Made by a program: the position numbers and the translations under genes. 64,000 nucleotides of DNA, from positions 682,001 to 746,000 of the forward strand of contig WLWQ01000002.1 in assembly GCA_012103535.1 (NCBI GenBank), written 5' to 3'. Positions 8,484 through 17,367 of this stretch are shown here, in pieces. The DNA comes from Pseudomonadales bacterium. Lineage in GTDB: Bacteria > Pseudomonadota > Gammaproteobacteria > Pseudomonadales > Pseudohongiellaceae. Position 1 is the stretch's first letter. Every line of letters starts with the position of its first letter. The notes beneath the pieces were generated by a model. That model did not search any database. It was not told the origin of the DNA and worked only from the letters and a program-made list of their open reading frames with translations.

Positions 8484-9755
8484 TTGGCGTATGTTCAAGC
8501 CTTAGTTGGCATCGTGGTTTTTATTGCACTCGCTGCATTGCTTAGTGAGCAACGCAAGCTTCCTCATTGGAAATTGATCGTAACGGGACTGGGATTGCAG
8601 TTTGTCTTTGCCTTTGTCGTTTTTCGTTTCAATCTTCTGCAACAATTTCTTAACGCCGTTAATTCAGGTGTTTCAGCTATCGTCGATGCTACCGAAGCAG
8701 GTACGCTTTTTGTATTTGGCTATCTTGGTGGGGATCCTGCTAACGTCAGCTATCCATTTGAAGTTGGTGATCCCGGCGCAACTATTGTTCTAGCCTTTCG
8801 CATTCTGCCGCTGATTCTCATTTTTAGTGTGCTTTCAGCAATTCTTTGGCACTACAGAATATTGCCGTTTATTGTGCAGGGATTCGCTTATGTATTACGC
8901 CGAAGTCTAGGCGTCGGTGGTGCGGTTGGGCTTAGTGCTGCTGCAAATATTTTTATTGGCATGGTCGAGTCGCCGGCACTTATTCGTCCTTACATTAAGG
9001 CCTTAACCCGCAGTGAATTGTTTATCGTTATGACCGTAGGAATGGCTACTATTGCCGGAACAGTAATGGTGCTTTATTCCGTCATTCTTGAACCGTTAAT
9101 TGCTAATGCCTTAGGACATATCTTAACCGCATCCGTTATCAGCGCGCCGGCAGCAATCATGTTGGCGTTGATTATGGTGCCTGCAAGCAGTTCTGAATCG
9201 GCAGATGATATTGCGGGAGATGAAAAAGATTTCGGGCCGAAGTATCACAACATAATGGATGCGATCGCGAAAGGGACGAGTGACGGTGTCGCCCTGATGG
9301 TAAACGTGGGTGCAATGTTGCTGGTACTGGTGGCATTGGTTGCCTTGTTCAATAGTTTGCTTTCAATTATTCCCTTTCCCGGTGACGAGCCAGTTACTCT
9401 GCAGCGCTTATTTGGTTATGTGTTTGCGCCGCTGGTTTGGTTTATGGGAGTACCCTGGTCGGAGGCGCAGGCAGCTGGCTCATTAATGGGGATCAAAACC
9501 GCACTGAATGAGTTGCTCGCCTTTCTTGCTATGACGCAATTGCCCGCAGGAACGCTGTCGGATAAAACACAAATCATAATGACCTATGCAATATGTGGCT
9601 TTGCAAATTTCGGTAGCTTGGGAATTATGATCGCTGGATTAAGCGGTATGTGTAAGGAAAGAGCACAGGAAATCGTGGCGCTGGCACCCAAATCGATCAT
9701 ATCGGGTACCTTGGCCACTTGTATGACAGGCGCTATAGCCGGCCTGCTTTCTTAA
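8484..9755 (+). CDS. Concentrative nucleoside transporter (NupC/CNT family), TTG start
   Basis: A 423-residue inner-membrane nucleoside symporter of the CNT family. The N-terminus GIVVFIALAALLSEQRK matches the usual first helix of NupC proteins. Internal signatures include GVVESP-like GMVESPALIRPY and the C-terminal GFANFGSLGI. The frame is open much further upstream, from 8259, but that extension overlaps the divergent MFS gene. I place the start at the TTG at 8484 because AAGGA lies seven bases before it and the resulting protein begins exactly where family members do. It would import nucleosides with Na+ or H+. Confidence 0.88.
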   Translation: MAYVQALVGIVVFIALAALLSEQRKLPHWKLIVTGLGLQFVFAFVVFRFNLLQQFLNAVNSGVSAIVDATEAGTLFVFGYLGGDPANVSYPFEVGDPGATIVLAFRILPLILIFSVLSAILWHYRILPFIVQGFAYVLRRSLGVGGAVGLSAAANIFIGMVESPALIRPYIKALTRSELFIVMTVGMATIAGTVMVLYSVILEPLIANALGHILTASVISAPAAIMLALIMVPASSSESADDIAGDEKDFGPKYHNIMDAIAKGTSDGVALMVNVGAMLLVLVALVALFNSLLSIIPFPGDEPVTLQRLFGYVFAPLVWFMGVPWSEAQAAGSLMGIKTALNELLAFLAMTQLPAGTLSDKTQIIMTYAICGFANFGSLGIMIAGLSGMCKERAQEIVALAPKSIISGTLATCMTGAIAGLLS

Positions 9756-9769
9756 TTTTTTAGAACACC

Positions 9770-11443
9770 TTATTCGCGCGAGCTGTTAGACAAGTCACGG
9801 ATGGCCTTGAATTCATTGCCGTCAAACCATTCCGGGAAATCGGCGGAATTGACTAAGCGAGTCGCAATGTCGAAATACATTTCTATATCTTCTGCAGCGC
9901 CGCTTAAATCCCAATTAGGATCGTACTCATCACCGGGAGCATGGTAACGGTTGTCGGTATAGTCCTGAGCTTGAGCTGCACCCCATTCTCTACCGTTTTC
10001 GATATTGTCTTCGCCGGATTCTGCGTACAGCGCTGGCACACCCACTTTGGCAAAATTAAAATGATCGGAGCGGTAATAATATCCGCGTTCTGGATTCGGC
10101 TCTGCTGTTACATAACGATCCTGTGCGCTCGCTGCTTCTTCGAGATAGTTTTCCATTTCACTACTGCTGGCACCAACCACCACTACATCGCGCATGCGCC
10201 CGAAGGTGTTTAAGTTGTCCATGTTGATATTAGCGACGGTAGTTTCGATTGGATAAACAGGATGCTCGGCATACCACTGTGATCCTAACAAGCCTGATTC
10301 TTCCGCAGTCACGGCAAGGAATACAATCGTCCTTTCCGGTGGATCTTGTTGCATGTGCAGATCCGCCAGCGCTAACAAACCTGCAGTGCCTGTCGCATTA
10401 TCTGCAGCCCCGTTAAAAATATTATCGCCTTCTATTTCTGGATTTACCCCGAGGTGATCCCAGTGGGCTGTATAGATAATGGTTTCATCAGGACGACTCG
10501 TGCCGGGGATCGCCGCAATTACATTCTGTGAGGTTGAAGTGCGAACGCTGTTTTCAATACTCACACTGGCTTGAATATCGCCCAATGGAATGGCTTCGAA
10601 ACCAGGTTGAGCGGCGGCTTCTTTAAGCTCCTGATAGTTTAGTCCGGCGCCATCGAAAACTGCGTCTGCAGAATCTAGAGTTAACCAGCCTTCGATCTCG
10701 GCTCGATCACCATTCAGGTTTTCTGCTTCCAATCCTATTTGCGGACCAGACCAGCTACTGCTTACAACATCCCAACCGTAACCGGCAGGACCAGTTTCGT
10801 GTACGATCAGCGCAGCTGCGGCACCCTGTCGCGCAGCTTCTTCATATTTGTAAGTCCAGCGACCGTAGTAGGTCATGGCGTTACCATTAAATACTTCTTC
10901 GTCTTGGGTGGCGTAGCCAGGATCGTTAACCAAGATGATGACCGTCTTATCGGTAACGTCTACGGCTGCATAGTCATTCCAATTACGTTCCGGAGCGACG
11001 ATGCCATAACCAACAAAAACCAGGTCACTGCCTTGTACAGTGACGAAAGGAATTTGTTGTTGGGTGCCAACCATCATCTCTTCGCCGTAATTAAATGAAG
11101 CTTCGTAATCACTTCCTTGCAAATACAAAATCGCATCACTCGCAGTGGTCAGTTCAGTTACAGCTACCGATTGATAGTAGGAATCGCCGTTTCCTGGACC
11201 CACACCAAGAGCGGCAAAATTTTCGCTCAGATAACTAATGGTTTTTTCTTCCCCTGGCGTGGCTGGAGCGCGGCCCTCATATTCGTCTGATGCCAGGACG
11301 GCTACGTGTTCATGCAAAATTGCTTCAACACTGCTACTACTGCTTCCATTTGTAGTTTCAACGGAGCCTTCATTGTTGGTGGGGGATTCGCCACAGCTAA
11401 CAAACAGTAAGCTGCACGCCAGAACTAGAAAGATATTGCGCAT
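9770..11443 (-). CDS. M28 family metallopeptidase with PA domain, lipoprotein
   Basis: A 557-residue exported zinc aminopeptidase-like protein. The signal ends in lipobox FVSC (Cys17). The N-terminal third carries a PA-like insert region and the second half the M28 catalytic domain. Zinc-site motifs are visible in order: TAHWDHLG, NGAADNATG, AVTAEESGLLGS, NINMDN and YRSDHFNF. The protein probably trims N-terminal residues from peptides in the periplasm. It is convergent with the nucleoside transporter (14 bp between stops), consistent with nutrient scavenging, although no joint regulation is visible. Confidence 0.92.
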   Translation of the reverse strand: MRNIFLVLACSLLFVSCGESPTNNEGSVETTNGSSSSSVEAILHEHVAVLASDEYEGRAPATPGEEKTISYLSENFAALGVGPGNGDSYYQSVAVTELTTASDAILYLQGSDYEASFNYGEEMMVGTQQQIPFVTVQGSDLVFVGYGIVAPERNWNDYAAVDVTDKTVIILVNDPGYATQDEEVFNGNAMTYYGRWTYKYEEAARQGAAAALIVHETGPAGYGWDVVSSSWSGPQIGLEAENLNGDRAEIEGWLTLDSADAVFDGAGLNYQELKEAAAQPGFEAIPLGDIQASVSIENSVRTSTSQNVIAAIPGTSRPDETIIYTAHWDHLGVNPEIEGDNIFNGAADNATGTAGLLALADLHMQQDPPERTIVFLAVTAEESGLLGSQWYAEHPVYPIETTVANINMDNLNTFGRMRDVVVVGASSSEMENYLEEAASAQDRYVTAEPNPERGYYYRSDHFNFAKVGVPALYAESGEDNIENGREWGAAQAQDYTDNRYHAPGDEYDPNWDLSGAAEDIEMYFDIATRLVNSADFPEWFDGNEFKAIRDLSNSSRE

Positions 11444-11559
11444 CTTTTACAACCTCAAAAACAGAATTCTTAATCTTGTGATTATCCGAGAGTCGGAGGA
11501 TATACGGGATTTCGCGGCCTAGTCTAGAGCCAGACGGTATTAAAAGGAAATTTAGAAAA

Positions 11560-11592
11560 ACGAAGCCCTGGTCTAGGCGTAAGACCAGGGCG
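11560..11592 (-). terminator. Intrinsic terminator for the DUF1501 gene
   Basis: The arms CCCTGGTCT (11566-11574) and AGACCAGGG (11582-11590) are perfectly complementary around a 7-nt loop. Read on the minus strand the hairpin is followed within a few bases by a T-rich run (TTCGTTTTTC). It lies 16 bp after the DUF1501 stop codon. Confidence 0.8.
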
Positions 11593-11606
11593 AGAATTTT
11601 CGGTTT

Positions 11607-12899
11607 CTATGAAAAAAGATCGAGTTCTTCCACATTCAGTGGAAAGAGGTTATCCAGGTCACTCTCTACTCCAAGAAAATCTCGAAGCGAGCGATGTACA
11701 TGTTGTGGAGTGACAATGATGCCATTGTCGTCTGCTTGCAAGGTGCTTGGATTCAGCTTCATAGCTTCAAAATTTGCATCGGTCTCGCCAATCACTCGAT
11801 TACCGGTAATACCGGCACCGAATGCCATGATGGAAGTAATGTTCCAATGGTCTTTGCCGTCACCGCTGTTGTAAAACGGTGTACGACCAAAATCGGAGCC
11901 AACAACAACCGTCACTTTGTCCTGTAATCCCTGCAATTCGATTTGATTGATCAAGTGATCCAGGCCATCGAGCATGCCCGTAAGGCTGTCCGTGTGATCG
12001 ATATCGTGATCACCGTGGGTATCGAAACCACCGGAATTCAAATTTGCGCTTACTGCAAGGCCGCTGGCAAAAGCAGCAACCGCGACTTCCGCCTGGCCTT
12101 TGACTCCAGCAGAAACTTCGTCTGGTAGAAAATCCAATAAATCCTGCAGTTCTAAATCAGAACTACGTACGGTTTGTAATTGATCCATCTGCTGTTGTCG
12201 CTTCGGCAATGATTCGTTCATGCGTAAACGAACCAGTCTTTCTTCTCTTGCCTGCTGAACCAGGTCATAACTCGCGTTAGTAAAGAACGGAATGTCCCCA
12301 AGATTCTCATCACCTGGAAACTGACTATTTGGAAACGCCAATGAACTAAATGTGCTGGCTTCAGCGGTACGAACTGGGGGTACCAGGTTGGCAGTAAAGT
12401 CATAACCGCCATTGGAAATAAATGCCATCGGCGAATCGGCATAAGGTGCTGCAGCTAATGCAGCAACAGTGGGATAACCTTCTTCCAACTGACCGCTCCA
12501 AACGAAACGTCGTCCGCTGTCATGCCCATTAGTTTGCGTGTCGATGCCATTGATAACTAATAGACGATCGAAATGTTTTTCAAAAAAGGTATCGAAGTGT
12601 CCAGGATTCGAAACTTCGGGTGCTTCAATTCCGTCGAGATAAGGTGCATAAACAAGATTACCTACGCTTGAGATGTTACTGGCAGAGTAATTGTTCACGG
12701 GACCTAAGCCATCGGAGCGAGGTGCATTACCTTTGGGATCGATAATACTGGTTGGATCCCAACCGCCGGCCAGACTCACTGTGATGAGAAAGCGATCGGC
12801 ACTCTGGCCGAAGGCAGGTTTAATCAAGGTCATTGGTAGAACGCCTGCCATCCCAACGCCGCTAAGTGTTTTCAAAAATTGTCTGCGCTTCATTGCCAT
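11607..12899 (-). CDS. Tat-exported DUF1501 family protein
   Basis: A 430-residue protein beginning MAMKRRQFLKTLSGVG, a twin-arginine signal peptide, so it is exported folded. The body matches the DUF1501 family (sulfatase/alkaline-phosphatase-like fold), with NGHDSGRRFVWSG, GGFDTHGDH and VVGSDFGRTP. No function is established for the family. GAGGA lies seven bases before the first ATG. It follows the large cytochrome-type protein by 17 bp on the same strand, and the two form one operon. DUF1501 proteins are commonly paired with cytochrome-type or DUF1800 partners, which supports a shared exported complex. Confidence 0.88.
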   Translation of the reverse strand: MAMKRRQFLKTLSGVGMAGVLPMTLIKPAFGQSADRFLITVSLAGGWDPTSIIDPKGNAPRSDGLGPVNNYSASNISSVGNLVYAPYLDGIEAPEVSNPGHFDTFFEKHFDRLLVINGIDTQTNGHDSGRRFVWSGQLEEGYPTVAALAAAPYADSPMAFISNGGYDFTANLVPPVRTAEASTFSSLAFPNSQFPGDENLGDIPFFTNASYDLVQQAREERLVRLRMNESLPKRQQQMDQLQTVRSSDLELQDLLDFLPDEVSAGVKGQAEVAVAAFASGLAVSANLNSGGFDTHGDHDIDHTDSLTGMLDGLDHLINQIELQGLQDKVTVVVGSDFGRTPFYNSGDGKDHWNITSIMAFGAGITGNRVIGETDANFEAMKLNPSTLQADDNGIIVTPQHVHRSLRDFLGVESDLDNLFPLNVEELDLFS

Positions 12900-12916
12900 T
12901 TTCTTTTCCTCGCTGC

Positions 12917-15370
12917 CTATTCGTAGATGAACCGATAGTCAGAGAACATATAGCCGAGTACGGCCATCCACGCCCTGATTACAAAGTCCGGATCGTCAAC
13001 GAGTTCCTGGCTAAGTTCCTCTCCGGTAAAAATATCCTGGGTGCGCCGACAGAGTATAGGAAGCGCACTTTGCTCCGTGCTGCCGATTGCATCCTGTCCT
13101 GCATCTAGCACATCGACAAACAACTGGTAGGTGATATCGATTTCTGAATCATTTTCATCGAGTACTTCGCCAAGTAAATGGGAGTGCAAGTATTGGATGT
13201 TGGCGCGGATGTCTGATCGATTCTGGGAAGTAGTTGGTTCCGTATCTTCATCCACAAATGGGAACAGCAATCGATTGTTACTGTCTCTTAGAAAATCTTC
13301 CGGCGCTGCATAACAAGCGAGTTCATTGGCTAAACGTTCCTGCACATAAATCATGAGTCCATTGGGTTCGGTTAGCCTTTCGGTAACAACAAAGGAATCA
13401 ATACCACCATAGATCTGATGATAGAACTGGCTGTTGTCCAGAAGCTTTGCCTGAGAATCGAGATCTTGTGCGACCGCATAAAAATCCAGCGGCGCACGCC
13501 ATTCGAAACCAAGTAAGGCATTAATCTTGCGATGCAACATATCCGGTGACAACAAGCGAGCTGCACCGGTCTCTTCGTGCACGATGGCAAAGGATTCGTC
13601 TTCCAAGCCTTCAGCACGGAAGTAAGGACTTAATACGATTTCTGTAACCAGGGTTTTTAGATTCTGGTTATCAGCAATATAGGCTTCCTTTAATTCATCG
13701 AGATGAACACTCTCGGCGTTATAAGCATCGGATTCCGCTTCGGTAGCTGACTCGCTCGGCGGATCCAGTGGCTCTTGTCCAGTAAGCCCGTTGTAGACGA
13801 TTCGCACCATGGCATCATCGAAGCGAGCATCTCCTTGCATTTGCGAGGCGAGCCATTGTAGAGATGTCGGTTCTTCTTCGTCTGGGCGATCTATCCCGGC
13901 GAATCCAGCCTGGAACATATCCTCATACCAGGGACGATTTGGTGTATAAAAACCGCGGTCGTTCCAGTTCTCGAAAGAAGAAGCAATGGGATCGAGGAGG
14001 GCATGACAAACTACGCAGTCATCGTTATCCATGGTAGGCGCAGGACTACTGATATCCACTGCCTCGCCATCGGGACGAGTTCCTTCCAGTGCAAGAATGT
14101 CTATGTCCAGGAACAAATCGTAAACCACCCTCGAGCGGCCACGATTTCTATTGGTATCACTCGTTGGGTAGCGATTCAGAAACATCAGTGAAGTCAACAT
14201 GCCGGCGTGAGGAATGCCATCTATCTGTGCGGGTTGCCATTCTTCGATATCCCATTCGTCATTGAAACTCATGTTGTCGAAGACGCTGTAGCTTTTGGCT
14301 GAATAGCCGTTCACCATAAAATAGTCGGCGGTGAGGATTTCAGTCGCTGGCAATTCATTGCGCACTACATATTTAACTAGTTCCAAAGGTTCCCGCGCTA
14401 CGCTGTCATTGGTTATTTCCAGTAGCTCGAAAAATTCTCCGTCTCGATTATCTTCGCCAGGATCAAACCAGAATGCATCGGGGAAAGGGCGCATTAAGTT
14501 TAAAGCTTCGCCACGCATGCCATTCTTTTGCAGGTAGCGATTGGTGTGGATCAGGTCGTTGAATATTTCATCGAGACGCTCGTAGAAAGCATCTTCTTCC
14601 ATCATGTCATCCAGGACCGAACGCAATCCGCTTTCACCGGAACTATCGACCAAGGATTTTTCTGATTCTGTTGGTAAGCGACTGACTAATTGCAGCGCCG
14701 CTTTCTCCAGAGTTTCATCCAGGGGCATTGTTTCTAATGCTGCAAGTGCTTGCGCAACAACAGGACTGTCATCAATTTGGAAAACAGTGAGGATGAAATC
14801 TGCGGTTTCCTCGGCACAGTCGCCGGTACAGGATTCTGTGTTGCCCAGCGGCATGAGATTACCTATATAAGAAGTAAGACCTTCAACGTCTTCACAGATG
14901 GCGCAGTTAACCAGAGAAACTGAAACGATTCCCCCCTGGCCATCGCTACCATGACATTCGGCACAGAGCGCGTTGTAATCATCTTGCCCGGCGATACTGG
15001 TGGCATCGGCCGTCGTCAGTTGAAATAAATCTCCCGGCGCCAGCTGCAATTGCAATGAGAAGAACTCAAAATCTGCATGAGCCAGAGGGATATCCAGGAT
15101 CAAGGTATCGAGATCGAAAGTTGCGCCTGGTGTTAAACCCGGTTGGGCAGAAACTGCTTCCACTACGCTAAAAGTGAAACTCTCAGCGTCTTCCAACTTT
15201 AAGGCGATCTGCAAAGAGCCGAAACCTTCGACATCTATTCGAGGTATATAAAGGGTATCGACTTCAAAATAGGGAATGGAGCTTCCTGACTGTGCGAGAG
15301 CGCTTGGGGTAAATCCGGCACCCAACAGCATCAGGAGTACGCTGATTGCCAATGTCCTTAGTTTTGCCAT
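12917..15370 (-). CDS. Large exported c-type cytochrome-domain protein, DUF1501 partner
   Basis: An 817-residue protein with a Sec signal (ends SALAQ). One CXXCH haem site lies in an N-terminal module (LCAECHGSDGQGG) and a second in the C-terminal half (DCVVCHALLDPIASSFENW, resembling DUF1588-type modules). Between them is a CAIC pair without the His, which is probably not a haem site. Long helical segments surround these. It would transfer electrons or tether haems in the periplasm. Upstream of and cotranscribed with the DUF1501 gene. This two-gene arrangement is best known from planctomycetes and some proteobacteria, and its substrate is unknown. Confidence 0.8.
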   Translation of the reverse strand: MAKLRTLAISVLLMLLGAGFTPSALAQSGSSIPYFEVDTLYIPRIDVEGFGSLQIALKLEDAESFTFSVVEAVSAQPGLTPGATFDLDTLILDIPLAHADFEFFSLQLQLAPGDLFQLTTADATSIAGQDDYNALCAECHGSDGQGGIVSVSLVNCAICEDVEGLTSYIGNLMPLGNTESCTGDCAEETADFILTVFQIDDSPVVAQALAALETMPLDETLEKAALQLVSRLPTESEKSLVDSSGESGLRSVLDDMMEEDAFYERLDEIFNDLIHTNRYLQKNGMRGEALNLMRPFPDAFWFDPGEDNRDGEFFELLEITNDSVAREPLELVKYVVRNELPATEILTADYFMVNGYSAKSYSVFDNMSFNDEWDIEEWQPAQIDGIPHAGMLTSLMFLNRYPTSDTNRNRGRSRVVYDLFLDIDILALEGTRPDGEAVDISSPAPTMDNDDCVVCHALLDPIASSFENWNDRGFYTPNRPWYEDMFQAGFAGIDRPDEEEPTSLQWLASQMQGDARFDDAMVRIVYNGLTGQEPLDPPSESATEAESDAYNAESVHLDELKEAYIADNQNLKTLVTEIVLSPYFRAEGLEDESFAIVHEETGAARLLSPDMLHRKINALLGFEWRAPLDFYAVAQDLDSQAKLLDNSQFYHQIYGGIDSFVVTERLTEPNGLMIYVQERLANELACYAAPEDFLRDSNNRLLFPFVDEDTEPTTSQNRSDIRANIQYLHSHLLGEVLDENDSEIDITYQLFVDVLDAGQDAIGSTEQSALPILCRRTQDIFTGEELSQELVDDPDFVIRAWMAVLGYMFSDYRFIYE

Positions 15371-15508
15371 GAAATTTCTCGCTGCTTTTTACAAAGATTA
15401 GTCTTTGCTAGGTAAAACGCGAGATTACTCTTGGGGTTTACAAACGAAAGAAATTTGGCAGGATTGTGCGAACTGGGTCACAGCGGATATGAATTATCGA
15501 AGAACTGC

Positions 15509-15745
15509 CTAGGCGTCATCGCCAACGTATTGAAAACGTTGAATATTCCGGCCATCTATAGCGACAGTTTCTAAGAACATTGGCAGTGGCCGGGCCCAGA
15601 GACCGAATTCCCCGTACAGCGCGCGATACAACGCCATGGGTTCCTGGGTTTCACTGTGATGGACGATGTCGATCAGCTCGTATTCCTGGTCTTTGTAATG
15701 GCGATATTTGCCGCGGGGAATGTCGTCATATTTGCTGCTATCCAT
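15509..15745 (-). CDS. DUF1653 family protein
   Basis: A 78-residue protein spanning the whole of a DUF1653 domain: IPRGKYRHYKDQEYELI near the start and LYGEFGLWARPLPMFLE in the middle. The family has no known function. The frame is open 30 codons further upstream, but that extension overlaps the preceding gene out of frame. The ATG at 15745 sits one base after that gene's TAG (TAGCATG), a typical coupled restart. It is the last gene of the EF-hand/ECF operon, which may be incidental. Confidence 0.85.
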   Translation of the reverse strand: MDSSKYDDIPRGKYRHYKDQEYELIDIVHHSETQEPMALYRALYGEFGLWARPLPMFLETVAIDGRNIQRFQYVGDDA

Positions 15746-15746
15746 G

Positions 15747-16289
15747 CTAAAAATCCCGTTGCGGAGGAGGCCGTCCTCCAAACCCATCGGGAGGTGGTCC
15801 GCCGCCAGGGCCGAAGCCTGGTCCACTGCGACCACGACGTCCGTCCCGTTCGCCCCGCGGTCCTCGACGCTGCATAAATTCTTGCGCCGTACGTCGTTCT
15901 TCCTCTGTTAATTCTGAGAGTAAGGCAATGGATTGTTCGTGAGACAACGCCTGATAGCTATTACTGGCGCTGCGCAATTGTTCGAATGCTGTCCTCAGTT
16001 CTTCGGCATTAAACTCATCTGCTCGCATTAACTCATTAACTCGACGCGTGGCCTGAAACATCTGCTGCCGCATCGGTCGAATTTCTTCGTTGCTTGCTTC
16101 AAGCAGTGGTTCCAACTCCGCTTGCCGTTCCTCACTTAAATCACGAACAGCCCAACCTACGCTCGGCGGAAAGGGTCGCAAGGATGGCTCGCGAACCGCA
16201 GAAGCGCGATAGCTAATGCCGCCAATGAAAATAAGGTTGATAGCAATAGAGGTAATAAGCACGACTAGAATTAGTTTGCTTCTATTCAT
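15747..16289 (-). CDS. Periplasmic Metal_resist/CpxP-like sensor protein
   Basis: A 180-residue protein with one N-terminal membrane anchor (LILVVLITSIAINLIFIGG), then a helical hairpin region of the CpxP/CnrX/Metal_resist type (LSEERQAELEPLLEASNEEI, ELRTAFEQLRSASNSYQAL). A Gly/Pro/Arg-rich low-complexity tail follows. In known systems such proteins hold a membrane anti-sigma factor until they sense metal or misfolded protein. Here it directly follows the putative anti-sigma gene (one-base overlap), matching that role. No His/Cys cluster for metal is evident, so the signal is unknown. Confidence 0.75.
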   Translation of the reverse strand: MNRSKLILVVLITSIAINLIFIGGISYRASAVREPSLRPFPPSVGWAVRDLSEERQAELEPLLEASNEEIRPMRQQMFQATRRVNELMRADEFNAEELRTAFEQLRSASNSYQALSHEQSIALLSELTEEERRTAQEFMQRRGPRGERDGRRGRSGPGFGPGGGPPPDGFGGRPPPQRDF

Positions 16290-16741
16290 CAGAATTCACT
16301 CTCGGAATAGTCTGACAAGGCGAGCATGGCTAATTCATCATCCCAGTAATCATACTCATCGATTTCGGAGTTAATGCCAAAGCTGTAGTAATTGCCCAGG
16401 ACAATGCCAAAAACTAGCGGCAATGAAGCTGCCATCATTGGGCGCCATAAGTTCGCACCGAAATTTTCAGCGGGAAAAATCCAGCTCAACAATCGATCAA
16501 AGAGTGATTGCGGTCTCGGTGGTAGCGCCTGGTTAAGTACCTTATGTTCCAGATTAGGAAATGCGGGAACCGCCATGTCATCCAGGCTGCGTTCAAGTTG
16601 CTTGTACTCCTCTAAAAGTAAACGAGCAGATTCGTTATTGCTTAAAAAGGCTTCGAGATCATTTCTTAGATCCGTCGGCCAATTTGCCGAATCTGTGCCG
16701 TGGACTTCGAGCACATTTGAAAAATCTTCAAGTTTCATCAT
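16289..16741 (-). CDS. Putative membrane anti-sigma factor
   Basis: A 150-residue protein with a soluble, acidic N-terminal half (MKLEDFSNVLEVHGTDSANW), one central hydrophobic segment (MMAASLPLVFGIVLGNYY) and an acidic tail. There is no zinc-binding HxxxCxxC. It lies 15 bp after the ECF sigma stop and overlaps the next gene by one base. Position, size and a single membrane segment are those of anti-sigma factors, but no domain signature can be seen, so the call rests on context. A second Met at 16738 is an equal start candidate. Confidence 0.6.
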   Translation of the reverse strand: MMKLEDFSNVLEVHGTDSANWPTDLRNDLEAFLSNNESARLLLEEYKQLERSLDDMAVPAFPNLEHKVLNQALPPRPQSLFDRLLSWIFPAENFGANLWRPMMAASLPLVFGIVLGNYYSFGINSEIDEYDYWDDELAMLALSDYSESEF

Positions 16742-16756
16742 CTCAATATCCGCTCA

Positions 16757-17341
16757 TCAGTGTTTCTCTAATTCCGATGATGCGGTTGTCTCCTCGCTAT
16801 TGACGTTACTCAGTTGTTTACGTAACGAGCGCTTCGCTCGCGCGATCGCTGATTCCAACGCTTTAACAGATACATCCATAATAGCAGCGGCTTCCTTGTT
16901 GGAGAATCCTGAGTAGTGACACAACATAAGTGCGCTGCGTTGATTCTCCGGTAGCTTATCGATCGCTTCTTTTAAAAGCTGTTCTTGTTTTTTCCGATGG
17001 TCGCTTACTTCGTAACTGTGTTGCCATTCTGTATGGTTTTGTTTTTCTTCTTCAATATTATCTTTTATTTGAGTATTTCCGTGTTTCCTTAAATAGTCTA
17101 CGCACAAATTATGGGTAATGCGGTGCAACCAGGTTGATAGTTTCGCTTTTTCCGGTCGCCATTTCTCAGCATTAATCCATAGTTTTAAAAATGTCTCCTG
17201 CGTAATATCTTCGGTGTCTTTCTTGTTTCCTAAAATCCTGAAGGCGTAATGACTGATGGATTTTAGATGCTGCTTAACAATAGCCTGATAGGCGGATTGG
17301 TCCCCATTGCAAACTGCGCGCATCAATTCTTCATCAGTCAT
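16757..17341 (-). CDS. ECF RNA polymerase sigma factor (RpoE-like)
   Basis: A 194-residue extracytoplasmic-function sigma factor. Region 2 is present (YAFRILGNKKDTEDITQETF, HRITHNLCVDYLRKHG) and region 4 has the helix-turn-helix (GFSNKEAAAIMDVSVKALE). It directs RNA polymerase to a stress regulon, presumably including its own operon. The EF-hand gene is 27 bp upstream and the putative anti-sigma gene 15 bp downstream. No autoregulatory promoter could be confirmed by eye, so the regulon is unknown. Confidence 0.93.
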   Translation of the reverse strand: MTDEELMRAVCNGDQSAYQAIVKQHLKSISHYAFRILGNKKDTEDITQETFLKLWINAEKWRPEKAKLSTWLHRITHNLCVDYLRKHGNTQIKDNIEEEKQNHTEWQHSYEVSDHRKKQEQLLKEAIDKLPENQRSALMLCHYSGFSNKEAAAIMDVSVKALESAIARAKRSLRKQLSNVNSEETTASSELEKH

Positions 17342-17367
17342 TACGTTGGCAAATACTTAACTTCCTG

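Noticed and set aside
16392..16916. Long plus-strand open frame opposite the anti-sigma and ECF genes
   Set aside because: It lies on the opposite strand of two clearly coding genes with family signatures, has low-complexity composition and no ribosome site.
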